Shown here one piece after another: positions 24,264 through 33,085 of a stretch of DNA of 55,714 nt (position 1 is its first letter; each line of letters starts with the position of its first letter). The stretch is from Acidobacteriota bacterium (lineage in GTDB: Bacteria > Acidobacteriota > Vicinamibacteria > Marinacidobacterales > Marinacidobacteraceae). The DNA is taken from assembly GCA_028877265.1 (NCBI GenBank), contig JAPPGX010000101.1:1-55714 (forward strand), read 5' to 3'. Both the position numbers and the translations under genes were made by a program. The notes beneath the pieces are model-generated. The model was given only the letters and a program-made list of their open reading frames with translations, did no database searches and was not told where the DNA came from.

Positions 24264-26528
24264 TCACGCGCTCCGAATCGTAGCCACCGCGCCGTCCTCG
24301 GAGCGGGGAACCACGGTCCCGATCCGGACCGCTTCGACGTTCGCGTCCTGGAGCCGGCCCAGGAAGTCCTCGGACCGGGCTTCGGGCACCCCCGCAAGGA
24401 AACCGCCCGCGGTCTGCGGATCGAAGAGCAACTCGAGACGGGGATGCCGCGAGGCCTCGGCCTCGATCCGGATCGCCTTCGCGATCCTGCGGTTCGCCTC
24501 GTGCGCGGTGCTGCGGAGGCCGGAACCGAGGAGCGCCTCGGCGCCGGGCAAAGCGGGCAGCGCTGAAACGTCCAGTTCGGCCGCCAAGCCGCTGGCCCGC
24601 AGCATCTCGGCCAGATGGTTCATGAGGCCGAAGCCGGTCACGTCGGTGGCCGCATGCAGTCCCGCCGCGACCGCGGCCCGGGCCGCCTTCTGGTTGGGAC
24701 ACACCATCTGGGCGGTGGCCGCCTGGAGCCACGCGCCCCTTCCCTGGCCGAGCATGACGCCCCGCAGCACGACCCCGCTGCCGAGCCGCTTGGTCAGATA
24801 GAGCCCGTCCCCGGCCTCGAGGCCGTCGAGCGTCAGGAGGCGATCCCCGATCGGATGCCCTTCCACCGAGAAGCCGACCGTCAACTCGGGACCGACCGTG
24901 GTGTGGCCGCCCAACAGGGCGACCCCGGTTTCGTCGAGGAGCGAGCGGGCGCCCGCCAGGAGCTGGTAGAGCGTCTCCGCGCCGGCTTCGGGGGTCTCGT
25001 CCTCGGGGAGGTTGACGAGCGCCATCGCGTACCGCGGGGCGGCGCCGGTGGCGAACAGATCGGACAGAGCGTTGGCCGCGGCGATCTTGCCGTTCAGCCA
25101 AAGGTCGCCGCTGAACGCCTTGAACCAGTCCACGCTGGATACCACCACGTCGCCGCGCGGCGTTGCGAAGGCGGCGGCGTCGTCGGACTGGTCGAGACCG
25201 AGGCGAACGCTGCCGTTCGCGCTGCCGGCGCCCAGTTCCTCACGGAGGCGGCCGAGCGCCCGGTCGAGGGTGGTCTGGCCGGCCTTCGCCGCGCAGCCCC
25301 CGCACACCATCGCCTCCATCGCCGTCCGGTCCATCCGGGAGAACTCGCTGGTAGTCCCGCCGCCGTCGTCGAGCACCTGGAACTTCCGCATGAACTTCCG
25401 GTCGATCCGGTCCTTGAGGTCCATCACCCAGCGGCCCTCGAAAGACGTTCCCCACTTCGCTCCGAGCGCGTGGCCGTCCCCGAGGTTCAGGAGGGTGAGG
25501 AAATCGGGCTGCGGCCGGTAGCGCCGCAGCGGGCGGCCGGCGACCACCCGGCGCAGGTTGTCGGCGATGAACGGCCCCTGCCGCACCGCGTACACCCCGG
25601 CCTTCGGGGTCGCCGGCCAGTCCTCGAGGGTCGCGCAGTCGCCGACCGCGAAGATCCGGTCGTCGCCCAGCGTCTGGAGCGTCGGGCGGGTGAGCACGAA
25701 TCCGTGCTCGTCGAGCGCCAGCCCCGAATCGCGAAAGACGTCCAGGCTGCCGGCTCCCACCGCCCAGATGAGGGAATCGGCGGGAACGACCTCGCCGGTC
25801 TCGAGCCGGACCCCGCCGTCCTCGGCGGCGGCGACCCAGGCGCCGGTGCGAATCGAGATTCCCCGCGCGGCGGCATTGCGGCGGGCCCGGACCGCCAGCG
25901 AGGGCGGGAACCCGGTGAGGACCTCGGGAAGCGCCTGGAGCAGCGTGATCCGGAGCGCGCGCTCGACCCCGGCGCGGCGCGCCGCCGCCAGCAGCCGCTC
26001 CCGGACGGTGAACGCCAGCTCGATGCCGCCGGCGCCTCCCCCGGCGACCACCACCTCGAACGGCCGGTCCGCGGCGTGGGCGAGGAAGGACGTCGAGAGC
26101 GTCCCGATCTCCCGCACCAGGCGCGCGATCGGCCGGGTGGCGCGGGCCCGCTCGCGGACGCCGGGGAGGTCGAGTCCGGCCACGGTGCTGCCGACGTCGA
26201 AGGACACGAAGTCGTAGGCGAGGGGAGCCCGCCCCGCGAGCCGGATGCGCCGGTCCGGCGGGTCCACGCCCACCGCGGGTGTGAGGACGACTTCGGCGCC
26301 CGCGAGCCGGGCCAGCGGGACCACGTCGATCTCGAGCTCCGAGGCCCGATACTGATCGGCGACGAACCCGGGCACCATCCCGGAATAGACGGCGACCGGC
26401 GTGTCGAGCACCACCGTCACCCGCGCCTCGGGCCACGGGCGCATCATCATCCGGCGCAGGACCTGGACGTGGGAATGGCCACCGCCCACCAGGACGACGT
26501 GGGGGCGGTAGGCCGTGTTCTCACGCAT
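24264..26528 (-). CDS. selD: Fused NADH-dehydrogenase-like FAD oxidoreductase and selenide, water dikinase (SelD)
   Basis: 754 residues from the ATG at 26528. The N-terminal half (about 8-360) is a pyridine-nucleotide-disulfide/NDH-2-like flavoprotein: VVLVGGGHSHVQVLRRM for FAD, VVVAGGGAGGIELAF for NAD(P)H, and FAVGDCATL. The C-terminal half (about 405-754) is SelD, making selenophosphate from selenide and ATP: catalytic Cys412 and Lys415 in VCGGCAAKAGQ, DQSDDAAAF, DVVVSSVDWF, ALLGGHTTVGPE, and ATDVTGFGLMNHL. The catalytic residue is Cys, not Sec. Such fusions are a known SelD architecture; the flavoprotein may feed reduced selenium. It pairs functionally with selA. Confidence 0.95.
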   Translation of the reverse strand: MRENTAYRPHVVLVGGGHSHVQVLRRMMMRPWPEARVTVVLDTPVAVYSGMVPGFVADQYRASELEIDVVPLARLAGAEVVLTPAVGVDPPDRRIRLAGRAPLAYDFVSFDVGSTVAGLDLPGVRERARATRPIARLVREIGTLSTSFLAHAADRPFEVVVAGGGAGGIELAFTVRERLLAAARRAGVERALRITLLQALPEVLTGFPPSLAVRARRNAAARGISIRTGAWVAAAEDGGVRLETGEVVPADSLIWAVGAGSLDVFRDSGLALDEHGFVLTRPTLQTLGDDRIFAVGDCATLEDWPATPKAGVYAVRQGPFIADNLRRVVAGRPLRRYRPQPDFLTLLNLGDGHALGAKWGTSFEGRWVMDLKDRIDRKFMRKFQVLDDGGGTTSEFSRMDRTAMEAMVCGGCAAKAGQTTLDRALGRLREELGAGSANGSVRLGLDQSDDAAAFATPRGDVVVSSVDWFKAFSGDLWLNGKIAAANALSDLFATGAAPRYAMALVNLPEDETPEAGAETLYQLLAGARSLLDETGVALLGGHTTVGPELTVGFSVEGHPIGDRLLTLDGLEAGDGLYLTKRLGSGVVLRGVMLGQGRGAWLQAATAQMVCPNQKAARAAVAAGLHAATDVTGFGLMNHLAEMLRASGLAAELDVSALPALPGAEALLGSGLRSTAHEANRRIAKAIRIEAEASRHPRLELLFDPQTAGGFLAGVPEARSEDFLGRLQDANVEAVRIGTVVPRSEDGAVATIRSA

Positions 26529-26638
26529 GATGGTCAGGGCGCAGCGCCGAAAGTATCGGCCATACAATCGCGGGTCCGGCGAATCGCGGAACCAGGGGAG
26601 GCTCCCGCATCCATCCCGCAGCCGGGAGGAGACGATCC

Positions 26639-28243
26639 ATGCATCATCAGTTGACGAATCTGCGGCGGCATCCCGCGCTCCCGCTCATCGCCGCGCTCCT
26701 GCTCGCGTTCGCCTTCGGCTGCGCGGGAGGCGGGGACGAACCGTTCATGGAGCAGCCCTGCACGGATGACATGAGCCTCAACGAGTGTCTGGTCTTCCGT
26801 TCGGCCCAGTACGAGCTTGACACCGAGCGCGAGCACCCGCCGCGCGGCTTTCTGGATCCCGCCGTGTTCATCGAGCACGAGGCGTCCGGTTTCGCCAAGG
26901 TGCTGTGCTCGGCGGTGTTCCTCACGGGTCTCGATTTCGAGGCCGCCCAGCATCAGATCGGCGGCTTCACCTCCCGCTACCGGTACCGCGACCGGCTCCC
27001 CGGACGCGAGATCGACATGGACAACGGACGGGTCCACATCACGACGGACACCGGCGTGACGCGGACCGCGGTCCACCACGGCGACCAGGGTTGCGTCACG
27101 CTGCCGATCGGCGAGGACGCCCCCTTCTACGAGACGGTGCCGGTGACCTCCACGGTGAACCAGGACGACCCCTGGCCGATGGGCGACGTGCTCCCGGACG
27201 AGCCGCTGCCGGAGGACGTGGACGCCGAGAAGCTCGAGGCGGCGGTGGACGCGGCCTTCGAGGAAGGCGCGATGACGCTGGCCTTCGTGGTCCTCCACCG
27301 GGGCCGGCTGGTCGCCGAGCGGTATCGCGAAGAAGACGGCATCACCAAGGACACCCCGCTCGAGAGCTGGTCCATGAACAAGAGCCTCTCCGCGACGTTG
27401 GCGGGGATCCTGATCACCCAGGGGGACTACACGCTCGACCAGCTCGCGCCGATCGACGCCTGGCACGAGGACCCGAACGACGTGCGCGGGACCATCCGCA
27501 TCCAGGACATCCTGCAGATGTCCAGCGGACTCCGTTGCCTCAACGCCGGCGATCCGGAGTGGGACGAAGCGACGATGGGCTATCCGGACCACCTCTACCT
27601 GTACACCAGCACCGTGGATTCCCACCTCTGGGCGACCCAGCGGGCGCCGCAGTGGGCGCCCAACACGGTCGGCCGCTACCGTAACTGCGACCCGGTCCTC
27701 ACGAACCACATCGTGCGCCTCGGAGTCGAGGGCCGCGGCGAGAACTACCACCAGTTCCCGCAGAAGCACCTCTTCGACAAGATCGGCGCCAACCGATTCG
27801 TCGCGGAAGGGGATCCCCACGGCAACTTCCTGCTGAACGGCTACGGCTTCGGCAGCGGACGGGCCTGGGCCCGGCTCGGCCAGCTCTATCTGGACGGCGG
27901 GATGGCCCCGAACGGCGAGCGCGTGCTGTCGGAGGAATTCGTCGAGTTCGCAACCTCGGTGGCGCCCTCCTGGGAGGCTGACGGCCGGCCCATCTACGGC
28001 GGGCTGATCTGGATCAACAACCCGCCGCGCGGCGGCGAGAAGCGCTTCCCCGCGCTCCCCAACAGCACGTTCAGCTTCGCGGGCGCCGGCGGCCAGAGCA
28101 CGATCATCGTCCCGGAGCACGAGATGGTGATCGCGCGGCTCGGGCTCTACGAGGGGTCGCTCGACGGCAGCGCCAACCGGGCGCTCCAGAACGCGCTGGG
28201 GATGCTGGTGGAGGCGATCCCCCGGGCCGACGCGGCAAACTGA
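26639..28243 (+). CDS. Serine hydrolase lipoprotein, beta-lactamase class C / 6-aminohexanoate-dimer hydrolase-like
   Basis: 534 residues. A lipoprotein-like signal ends LLAFAFGC (Cys28). A ~150-residue N-terminal region of unknown function contains several cysteines (41, 50, 90, 152). The hydrolase domain (about 195-530) has the nucleophile/base pair Ser245-x-x-Lys248 in SWSMNKSLS, Tyr347 in RYRNCD, LQMSSGLRCLNAGD and GAGGQSTIIVPEHEMVIARLG. A GGGAGGAG ribosome-binding site precedes the ATG. It is divergent from selD. Envelope-located; could cleave a cyclic or linear amide or ester, substrate unknown. Confidence 0.85.
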   Translation: MHHQLTNLRRHPALPLIAALLLAFAFGCAGGGDEPFMEQPCTDDMSLNECLVFRSAQYELDTEREHPPRGFLDPAVFIEHEASGFAKVLCSAVFLTGLDFEAAQHQIGGFTSRYRYRDRLPGREIDMDNGRVHITTDTGVTRTAVHHGDQGCVTLPIGEDAPFYETVPVTSTVNQDDPWPMGDVLPDEPLPEDVDAEKLEAAVDAAFEEGAMTLAFVVLHRGRLVAERYREEDGITKDTPLESWSMNKSLSATLAGILITQGDYTLDQLAPIDAWHEDPNDVRGTIRIQDILQMSSGLRCLNAGDPEWDEATMGYPDHLYLYTSTVDSHLWATQRAPQWAPNTVGRYRNCDPVLTNHIVRLGVEGRGENYHQFPQKHLFDKIGANRFVAEGDPHGNFLLNGYGFGSGRAWARLGQLYLDGGMAPNGERVLSEEFVEFATSVAPSWEADGRPIYGGLIWINNPPRGGEKRFPALPNSTFSFAGAGGQSTIIVPEHEMVIARLGLYEGSLDGSANRALQNALGMLVEAIPRADAAN

Positions 28244-28248
28244 CGCCC

Positions 28249-29424
28249 ATGCGCACGCACCCCGTTCGGCTGGCGGTTGCCGGTCTCTCCCTGATCCTGC
28301 TCGGCGGCTTCGGATGTTCCGGGGCCGGTCCCGGGACTTCGAGCGACGGAGTCGCCCAGGCCCAGGGAGGGCCGCCGGCGCTCCCGCTGGAACGGCTCGC
28401 GCTGCCTCCCGGTTTCGAGATCGCCGTCTGGGGCCGGGTTCCCGGCGCCCGCTCGCTGGCCCGGGGTGACAACGGCACGATCTTCGTGGGGACCCGCGAG
28501 GCGTCCGGCGGGGTGTACGCGCTTCGCGACAACGATGGCGACGGGGAGGCCGATGAACTCCATACCCTCGACGAAGACCTCTTCATGCCCAACGGGGTGG
28601 CGATGCGGGACGGCAACCTCTTCGTGGCCGAGGTGAACCGGATCCTCCGGTTCGACGGCATCGAGTCGCGGCTGGCCGATCCAGGCGAGCCGGTGGTGGT
28701 GACCGACGATCTGCCCGACATGCGCCACCATGGCTGGAAGTTCATCGACTTCGGGCCCGACGGGATGCTCTACGTCCCGGTGGGGGCGCCCTGCAACCGC
28801 TGCGCGTCGGAGGATCCGCTCTTCGCCTCCATCGCCCGGATGCAGCCCGACGGCTCGGGGCTGGAGGTCGCGGCGCGCGGCGTGAGGATGTCCGTCGGGT
28901 TCGACTGGCACCCCGAGACCGGAGCGATGTGGTTCACTGACAACAACCCGGACTGGCTCGGGGACGACAACCCGCCCGGCGAGATGAACATCCTCACCGA
29001 AGCCGGGCAGCACTTCGGCTACCCGTACTGCCACGCGGGGGACGTCAGCGATCCGTGGTACGGCCGGGACCGGTCCTGCGACGAGTTCGAGCCGCCGACC
29101 CAGAAGCTCGGTCCCCACGTCGCCGCCATCGGGATGGCCTTCTACCGGGGCGACCAGTTTCCCGAGGAGTACCGCAACCAGGCGATCGTCGCCGAACACG
29201 GCTCGTGGAACCGGACCGAACGCATCGGCTACCGCCTGACCCTGGTGCGGAACAAGGACGGCGTGGCGACCGCCTACGAGGACTTCGTCACCGGCTGGAT
29301 CGGCGAACCCGACGAGCGCGCCTGGGGCCGCCCTGTCGACGTTCTCGAGCTGCCCTCCGGAGACATCCTGGTCTCCGACGACCGCGCGGGCGCGATCTAC
29401 CGGATTTGGTACTCCGGAGACTGA
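28249..29424 (+). CDS. PQQ-dependent sugar (sorbosone/glucose-type) dehydrogenase lipoprotein
   Basis: 391 residues with a lipoprotein-type signal ending LILLGGFGC. The six-bladed propeller is recognisable from LPPGFEIAVWGRVPGARSLA, GTIFVGTREASGGVYAL, NGVAMRDGNLFVAEVNRI, HHGWKFIDFGPDGMLYVPVG, ARGVRMSVGFDWHPETGAMWFTDN, GEMNILTEAGQHFGYPYCH and GRPVDVLELPSGDILVSDD. This family oxidises sugars or aldoses in the periplasm with pyrroloquinoline quinone. It starts five bases after the hydrolase gene and its end overlaps the next quinoprotein gene. No pqq biosynthesis genes are in the window. Confidence 0.88.
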   Translation: MRTHPVRLAVAGLSLILLGGFGCSGAGPGTSSDGVAQAQGGPPALPLERLALPPGFEIAVWGRVPGARSLARGDNGTIFVGTREASGGVYALRDNDGDGEADELHTLDEDLFMPNGVAMRDGNLFVAEVNRILRFDGIESRLADPGEPVVVTDDLPDMRHHGWKFIDFGPDGMLYVPVGAPCNRCASEDPLFASIARMQPDGSGLEVAARGVRMSVGFDWHPETGAMWFTDNNPDWLGDDNPPGEMNILTEAGQHFGYPYCHAGDVSDPWYGRDRSCDEFEPPTQKLGPHVAAIGMAFYRGDQFPEEYRNQAIVAEHGSWNRTERIGYRLTLVRNKDGVATAYEDFVTGWIGEPDERAWGRPVDVLELPSGDILVSDDRAGAIYRIWYSGD

Positions 29425-31358
29425 TCGGGCTCGCGGCGGCGCTGACGCTCGCCGCCCCGGCGTTCGCGCAGGACCGCGATCCCGGGGAATGGCCGCACTA
29501 CGCGGCCGACCTGTCTTCGACCCGCTACTCCCCGCTGGACCAGATCCACGCCGGCAACGTGGACCAGTTGGAGATCGTCTGGCGCTGGACTTCGCGTAAC
29601 TTCGGGCCCCGCCCCGACTTCAACCTGCGGGCCACCCCGGTGATGCTGGACGGGGTCGTCTACGTCACTGCTGGCGCCCGGCGGGTCGCGGTGGCGATCG
29701 ACGCCGCAACGGGGGAGACGCGTTGGACCTACCGCCTCGACGAGGGGAAACGCGGCGAGTCGGCGCCCCGGCAGACATCCGGACGGGGGGTCGCGTTCTG
29801 GAGCGACGGCGAGACGGCGCGGGTGTTCCTGGTCACCCCGGCCTACCGGCTGGTGGCGCTCGACGCCGAGACGGGCCGGCTCATCCCGGGTTTCGGCCTC
29901 GACGGGATGGTGGACCTGCGGCGCAACCTGGGCCGGGAGGTGGACCTGGAGACCGCGGCGATCGGCTCCGGTTCGCCGCCCACGGTGGTCGGAGAGGTTG
30001 TGGTCGTGGGGGCGGCGCTGGTGAGTGGCAGTGCTCCGCCGTCGCCGGAGAACGCACCGTCGCCGGTCCGCGGTTACGACGCCCGGACCGGGGAGCTCCT
30101 CTGGACGTTCCACACGATTCCCCGCGAGGGGGAGTTCGGGAACGACACCTGGGAGAACGACAGTTGGCGCACCACGGGGAACACCGGCGTCTGGGCCTGG
30201 ATGAGCGCCGACCCCGAGCTCGGGCTGGTCTATCTGCCGACCGAGGCCCCCACCGGGGACTACTACGGGGGGCACCGTCCGGGGGACAACCTGTTCTCCC
30301 AGAGCGTGGTGGCGCTGGACGTGGCGACCGGGGAACGGCGCTGGCACTACCAGACGGTCCACCACCCGATCTGGGACTACGACCTCCCCACCGCCCCGAT
30401 CCTGCTCGACCTGACCGTGGACGGCCGGGAGATCCCGGCCCTCGCCCAGGTGACCAAACAGGCGTTCACCTTCGTGCTCGACCGCCGCACCGGCGAGCCC
30501 GTCTGGCCGATCGAGGAACGCCCCATGCCGGCATCCACCGTGCCCGGCGAAAAGACGGCGCCCACCCAGCCTTTCCCCACGAAGCCGCCGCCCTTCCAGC
30601 GGCAGGGAGTGAGCGAGGACGACCTGATCGACCTCACCCCGGAACTCAAGGAACAGGCGCTCCAGATCGCGCGGTTCTACACCCTCGGCCCGCTCTTCAC
30701 CCCGCCGACCGTGATGGTGCCGCGGGGGAACCGCGGGACGCTGACCGTGCCGGGCGCGCTCGGCGGGGCGAACTGGCCGAGCGTTGCGGCGGACCCCGAG
30801 ACCGGGATCGTGTACGTGTCCTCGGGCCTCGACGTGAACGTGCTCGGGCTCGAGAACGACCCGGAACGCTCCACGATGGACTTCGTTCAAGGGACGCGCC
30901 GGGAGATCCGGCTGCCCGAGGGTGGCGGTCCGCAGGGCCTGCCGCTGCTGAAGCCCCCGTGGGGGCTCATCACCGCGCTCGATCTGAACCGCGGCGAGAT
31001 CCTCTGGCAGATTCCCAACAGCGACACGCCGGAGTGGATCCGCGAGCATCCCGCGCTCGAAGGGGTGGAACTGGGGCGGACCGGCCAGTCCGACCGCGGC
31101 GGGCTGCTGGTGACGAAGACGCTCCTCTTCGCCGGGGAGGGGTCCGGCATGTTCGCCGCGTTCGGCAGCGGCGGCCCGATGTTCCGGGCCCACGACAAGG
31201 CCACGGGGGAGATCCTCTGGGAGTTCGAGTTGCCGGCGAACCAGTCCGGGACCCCGATGAGCTACCTGGTGGACGGGCGGCAGTTCATCGTGGTCGCGGT
31301 CGGCGCGCCGGACCATCCGGCCGAGTTCGTGGCGCTTGCGCTTCCGGAAGCGGAATGA
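29406..31358 (+). CDS. Quinoprotein glucose dehydrogenase-like protein (PQQ, eight-bladed propeller), exported
   Basis: 650 residues from a TTG at 29406, which overlaps the preceding gene by 19 bases. This start gives a clean signal peptide, MVLRRLIGLAAALTLAAPAFAQ. The body has the membrane-dehydrogenase propeller pattern: EWPHYAADLSSTRYSPLDQI, VYVTAGARRVAVAIDAATGETRW, RLVALDAETGRLIPGFG, TGNTGVWAWMSADPELGLVYLPT, ALDVATGERRWHYQTVHHPIWDYDLPTAP, GTLTVPGALGGANWPSVAADP. There are no N-terminal transmembrane helices as in E. coli Gcd, so it is a soluble periplasmic form. Electrons probably pass to quinone or a cytochrome not encoded here. Confidence 0.9.
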   Translation: MVLRRLIGLAAALTLAAPAFAQDRDPGEWPHYAADLSSTRYSPLDQIHAGNVDQLEIVWRWTSRNFGPRPDFNLRATPVMLDGVVYVTAGARRVAVAIDAATGETRWTYRLDEGKRGESAPRQTSGRGVAFWSDGETARVFLVTPAYRLVALDAETGRLIPGFGLDGMVDLRRNLGREVDLETAAIGSGSPPTVVGEVVVVGAALVSGSAPPSPENAPSPVRGYDARTGELLWTFHTIPREGEFGNDTWENDSWRTTGNTGVWAWMSADPELGLVYLPTEAPTGDYYGGHRPGDNLFSQSVVALDVATGERRWHYQTVHHPIWDYDLPTAPILLDLTVDGREIPALAQVTKQAFTFVLDRRTGEPVWPIEERPMPASTVPGEKTAPTQPFPTKPPPFQRQGVSEDDLIDLTPELKEQALQIARFYTLGPLFTPPTVMVPRGNRGTLTVPGALGGANWPSVAADPETGIVYVSSGLDVNVLGLENDPERSTMDFVQGTRREIRLPEGGGPQGLPLLKPPWGLITALDLNRGEILWQIPNSDTPEWIREHPALEGVELGRTGQSDRGGLLVTKTLLFAGEGSGMFAAFGSGGPMFRAHDKATGEILWEFELPANQSGTPMSYLVDGRQFIVVAVGAPDHPAEFVALALPEAE

Positions 31359-31371
31359 AGGAGAGCTCTCC

Positions 31372-31776
31372 ATGAAGACCGTTCTTTCCCAACACCAGGA
31401 GACAGCCTACGCGCTCCTGCGCATGGTCGTCGGCTTCCTGTTCTTCTGCCACGGCGTGGTGGCGGTCTGGTTCCTGTTCGGCGAGGGCACCCCGTATTCC
31501 CCGGCATGGCTCTACAACACCGCCGGGATCGTGGAGTTCGTGACCGGCGCGCTGGTCCTCGTCGGCTACCAGACCCGGATCGCGGCGTTCCTCGCCTCGG
31601 GGCAGATGGCGGTCGCCTACTTCTACCGCCACCAGCCCGACGGGCTGCTGCCCATCCAGAACGACGGGGAACTGGCGGCGCTCTTCGCTTTCCTGTTCCT
31701 TTTCATCGCCGCCGCGGGATCCGGGAAGTGGAGCATCGAGTCCTGCTGTCCCCCGGGGGGCAAGAAGTCCGCATGA
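31372..31776 (+). CDS. DoxX-family membrane protein
   Basis: 134 residues, four predicted membrane helices: ALLRMVVGFLFFCHGVVAVWFLF, NTAGIVEFVTGALVLVGY, IAAFLASGQMAVAYFY, and LAALFAFLFLFIAAAG. It has the DoxX features R-x-x-x-G in helix 1 and E/T-x-x-x-G in helix 2. GAAGGAGAG precedes the ATG. It follows the quinoprotein by 13 bases and overlaps the HD gene by four. DoxX proteins are often linked to quinone-dependent oxidation; here it could help couple the periplasmic dehydrogenases, which is inference. Confidence 0.85.
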   Translation: MKTVLSQHQETAYALLRMVVGFLFFCHGVVAVWFLFGEGTPYSPAWLYNTAGIVEFVTGALVLVGYQTRIAAFLASGQMAVAYFYRHQPDGLLPIQNDGELAALFAFLFLFIAAAGSGKWSIESCCPPGGKKSA

Positions 31777-32342
31777 CCCGCGACGACGCCTGGGCGCACC
31801 TGAGCACCTGGTGCGAGACCGATTCGCTCCGCAACCACGCACGCTCCGTGGAGATCGTCATGCGCGCGGCCGCCGGGCGTTACGGCGGGCCGGACGCGGA
31901 CCCCGAGGTGTGGGGCATCGCCGGGATGCTCCACGACGCGGACTACGAGCAGTGGCCGGAGGACCATCCGAACCGGATCGTGGCCTGGCTCCGGGAGCGC
32001 GGCGAGGAGGAAATCGCCTACGCGATCTCGGGCCACTACACCAAGTGGGGCGTCGCGTGGAAGTCGCCCATGGACAAGGCGCTCCTCGCCTGCGACGAAC
32101 TCACCGGTTTCATCGTGGCGTGCTGTCTGGTGCGGCCCGAAGGGATCTCGACCCTGGGCGCCCGCAGCGTCAAGAAGAAGCTGAAGGACAAGCGGTTCGC
32201 GGCCAAGGTAGAACGGCATGAATGCCGCTTTGGCGCCGAGCTCCTCGGTGTGGACCTCGGAGAACACATCGAGTTCATCGTGGGCGCGCTGAAACCCCAC
32301 GCCGGGGAACTGGGGATCACCGGACGTCAGCTCCATCCCTGA
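31773..32342 (+). CDS. HD-domain phosphohydrolase
   Basis: 189 residues, cytoplasmic. HD motif in GMLHDADYEQWPEDHPN, upstream His in LRNHARSVEIVMRA, and downstream AISGHYTKWGVAWKSPMDKALLACDELTGFIVA. This pattern matches the small predicted HD hydrolases that are a single domain. Substrate unknown. The ATGA overlap with doxX shows operon membership. Confidence 0.85.
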   Translation: MTRDDAWAHLSTWCETDSLRNHARSVEIVMRAAAGRYGGPDADPEVWGIAGMLHDADYEQWPEDHPNRIVAWLRERGEEEIAYAISGHYTKWGVAWKSPMDKALLACDELTGFIVACCLVRPEGISTLGARSVKKKLKDKRFAAKVERHECRFGAELLGVDLGEHIEFIVGALKPHAGELGITGRQLHP

Positions 32343-32403
32343 TCCTCCCGCGTCCCGGGGCTCGCTCGCCAAGCGATACTTGCGGAGACTCGGAGGACCG
32401 AAT

Positions 32404-32892
32404 ATGAGAATGTTGCGATGGACGGCCGCCTCGGTGGCGGCACTTGCTCTCGTTGGAGGTGCAGCGATGGGGATGAAGCAGCCGGCGGCGGACAACGCCG
32501 TCTCGAAACACATGGTGGCCGAGGCCACGCTTACGGCCCATTTCGTGGACGCCGCGTTGAAAGCGGGGATGGATCGGGAGGCGATCAACGCGGTGCTGAG
32601 CCGCATCGCCGACGAGACCGTCATTTCCGAGTTCTGGGTGAGCGACGAGAACGGCAAGATCGCGTTCACGAACGTCGAGGGCGTGGACTTCACGTTCCCC
32701 ACCGATCCCGAGGCGGATTCGCAGGCGGCGCCGTTCGCGGCCCTCCTGACCGGAGACCAGCCGGTGGTTGTGCAGGACGCCGCGCCCCGAGTGCTCGACG
32801 GTGCGGTCTTCCAGTACGTCGGCGTCGCTGGCGTGGATCAGCGGCGGATCGTGCAGGTGGGATTGTCGGCCGCGGAACTCGGCGAGCGCTGA
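32404..32892 (+). CDS. Secreted stand-alone Cache-like sensory domain protein
   Basis: 162 residues from the ATG at 32404: signal peptide (MLRWTAASVAALALVGGAAMG) followed by one domain. It resembles the extracellular Cache/PAS-like module of chemoreceptors and kinases: AHFVDAALKAGMDREAINAVLSRIADE, ISEFWVSDENGKIAFTN, FTFPTDPEADSQAAPFAALL, and GAVFQYVGVAGVDQRRIVQVG. There is no transmembrane anchor or signalling domain after it. Could be a ligand-binding partner or a broken receptor; no receptor remnant is visible downstream. Family assignment rests on pattern recognition. Confidence 0.65.
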   Translation: MRMLRWTAASVAALALVGGAAMGMKQPAADNAVSKHMVAEATLTAHFVDAALKAGMDREAINAVLSRIADETVISEFWVSDENGKIAFTNVEGVDFTFPTDPEADSQAAPFAALLTGDQPVVVQDAAPRVLDGAVFQYVGVAGVDQRRIVQVGLSAAELGER

Positions 32893-32967
32893 CGGCGTCG
32901 GCTTCGGCGAGTCGACACGCCGAACGGACGCGATCATCCGGCGTTCATGGCCGCCGCAATTCGGGTG

Positions 32968-32989
32968 TGCCGGCTGAAGCCGGCGTTCC
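32968..32989. repeat. Dispersed palindromic repeat, copy 4
   Basis: TGCCGGCTGAAGCCGGCGTT CC, arms GCCGGC-TGAA-GCCGGC with the conserved GTTCC extension. It lies in the 193-base gap between two convergent genes. Confidence 0.75.
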
Positions 32990-33050
32990 AAGCCGGTGCG
33001 CCGTCCGGGTGGTCGGCGGCATGCGGTTTCGCCCGCCTATCGGCGGTCGA

Positions 33051-33073
33051 TGCCGGCCGGAGGCCGGTGCTCC
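33051..33073. repeat. Dispersed palindromic repeat, copy 5
   Basis: TGCCGGCCGGAGGCCGGTGC TCC, same polarity as copy 4 and 61 bases after it. It ends 13 bases before the M14 stop codon; two copies in one convergent intergenic region. Confidence 0.7.
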
Positions 33074-33085
33074 GAGGCGCGCTAG

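Noticed and set aside
24264..26528. Selenocysteine in SelD
   Set aside because: The catalytic position is a Cys codon (VCGGCAAK) and the frame has no internal TGA.
24615..26654. 679-residue plus-strand ORF opposite the NDH/SelD fusion
   Set aside because: Shadow of SelD and the flavoprotein, both of which have intact catalytic motifs on the minus strand.
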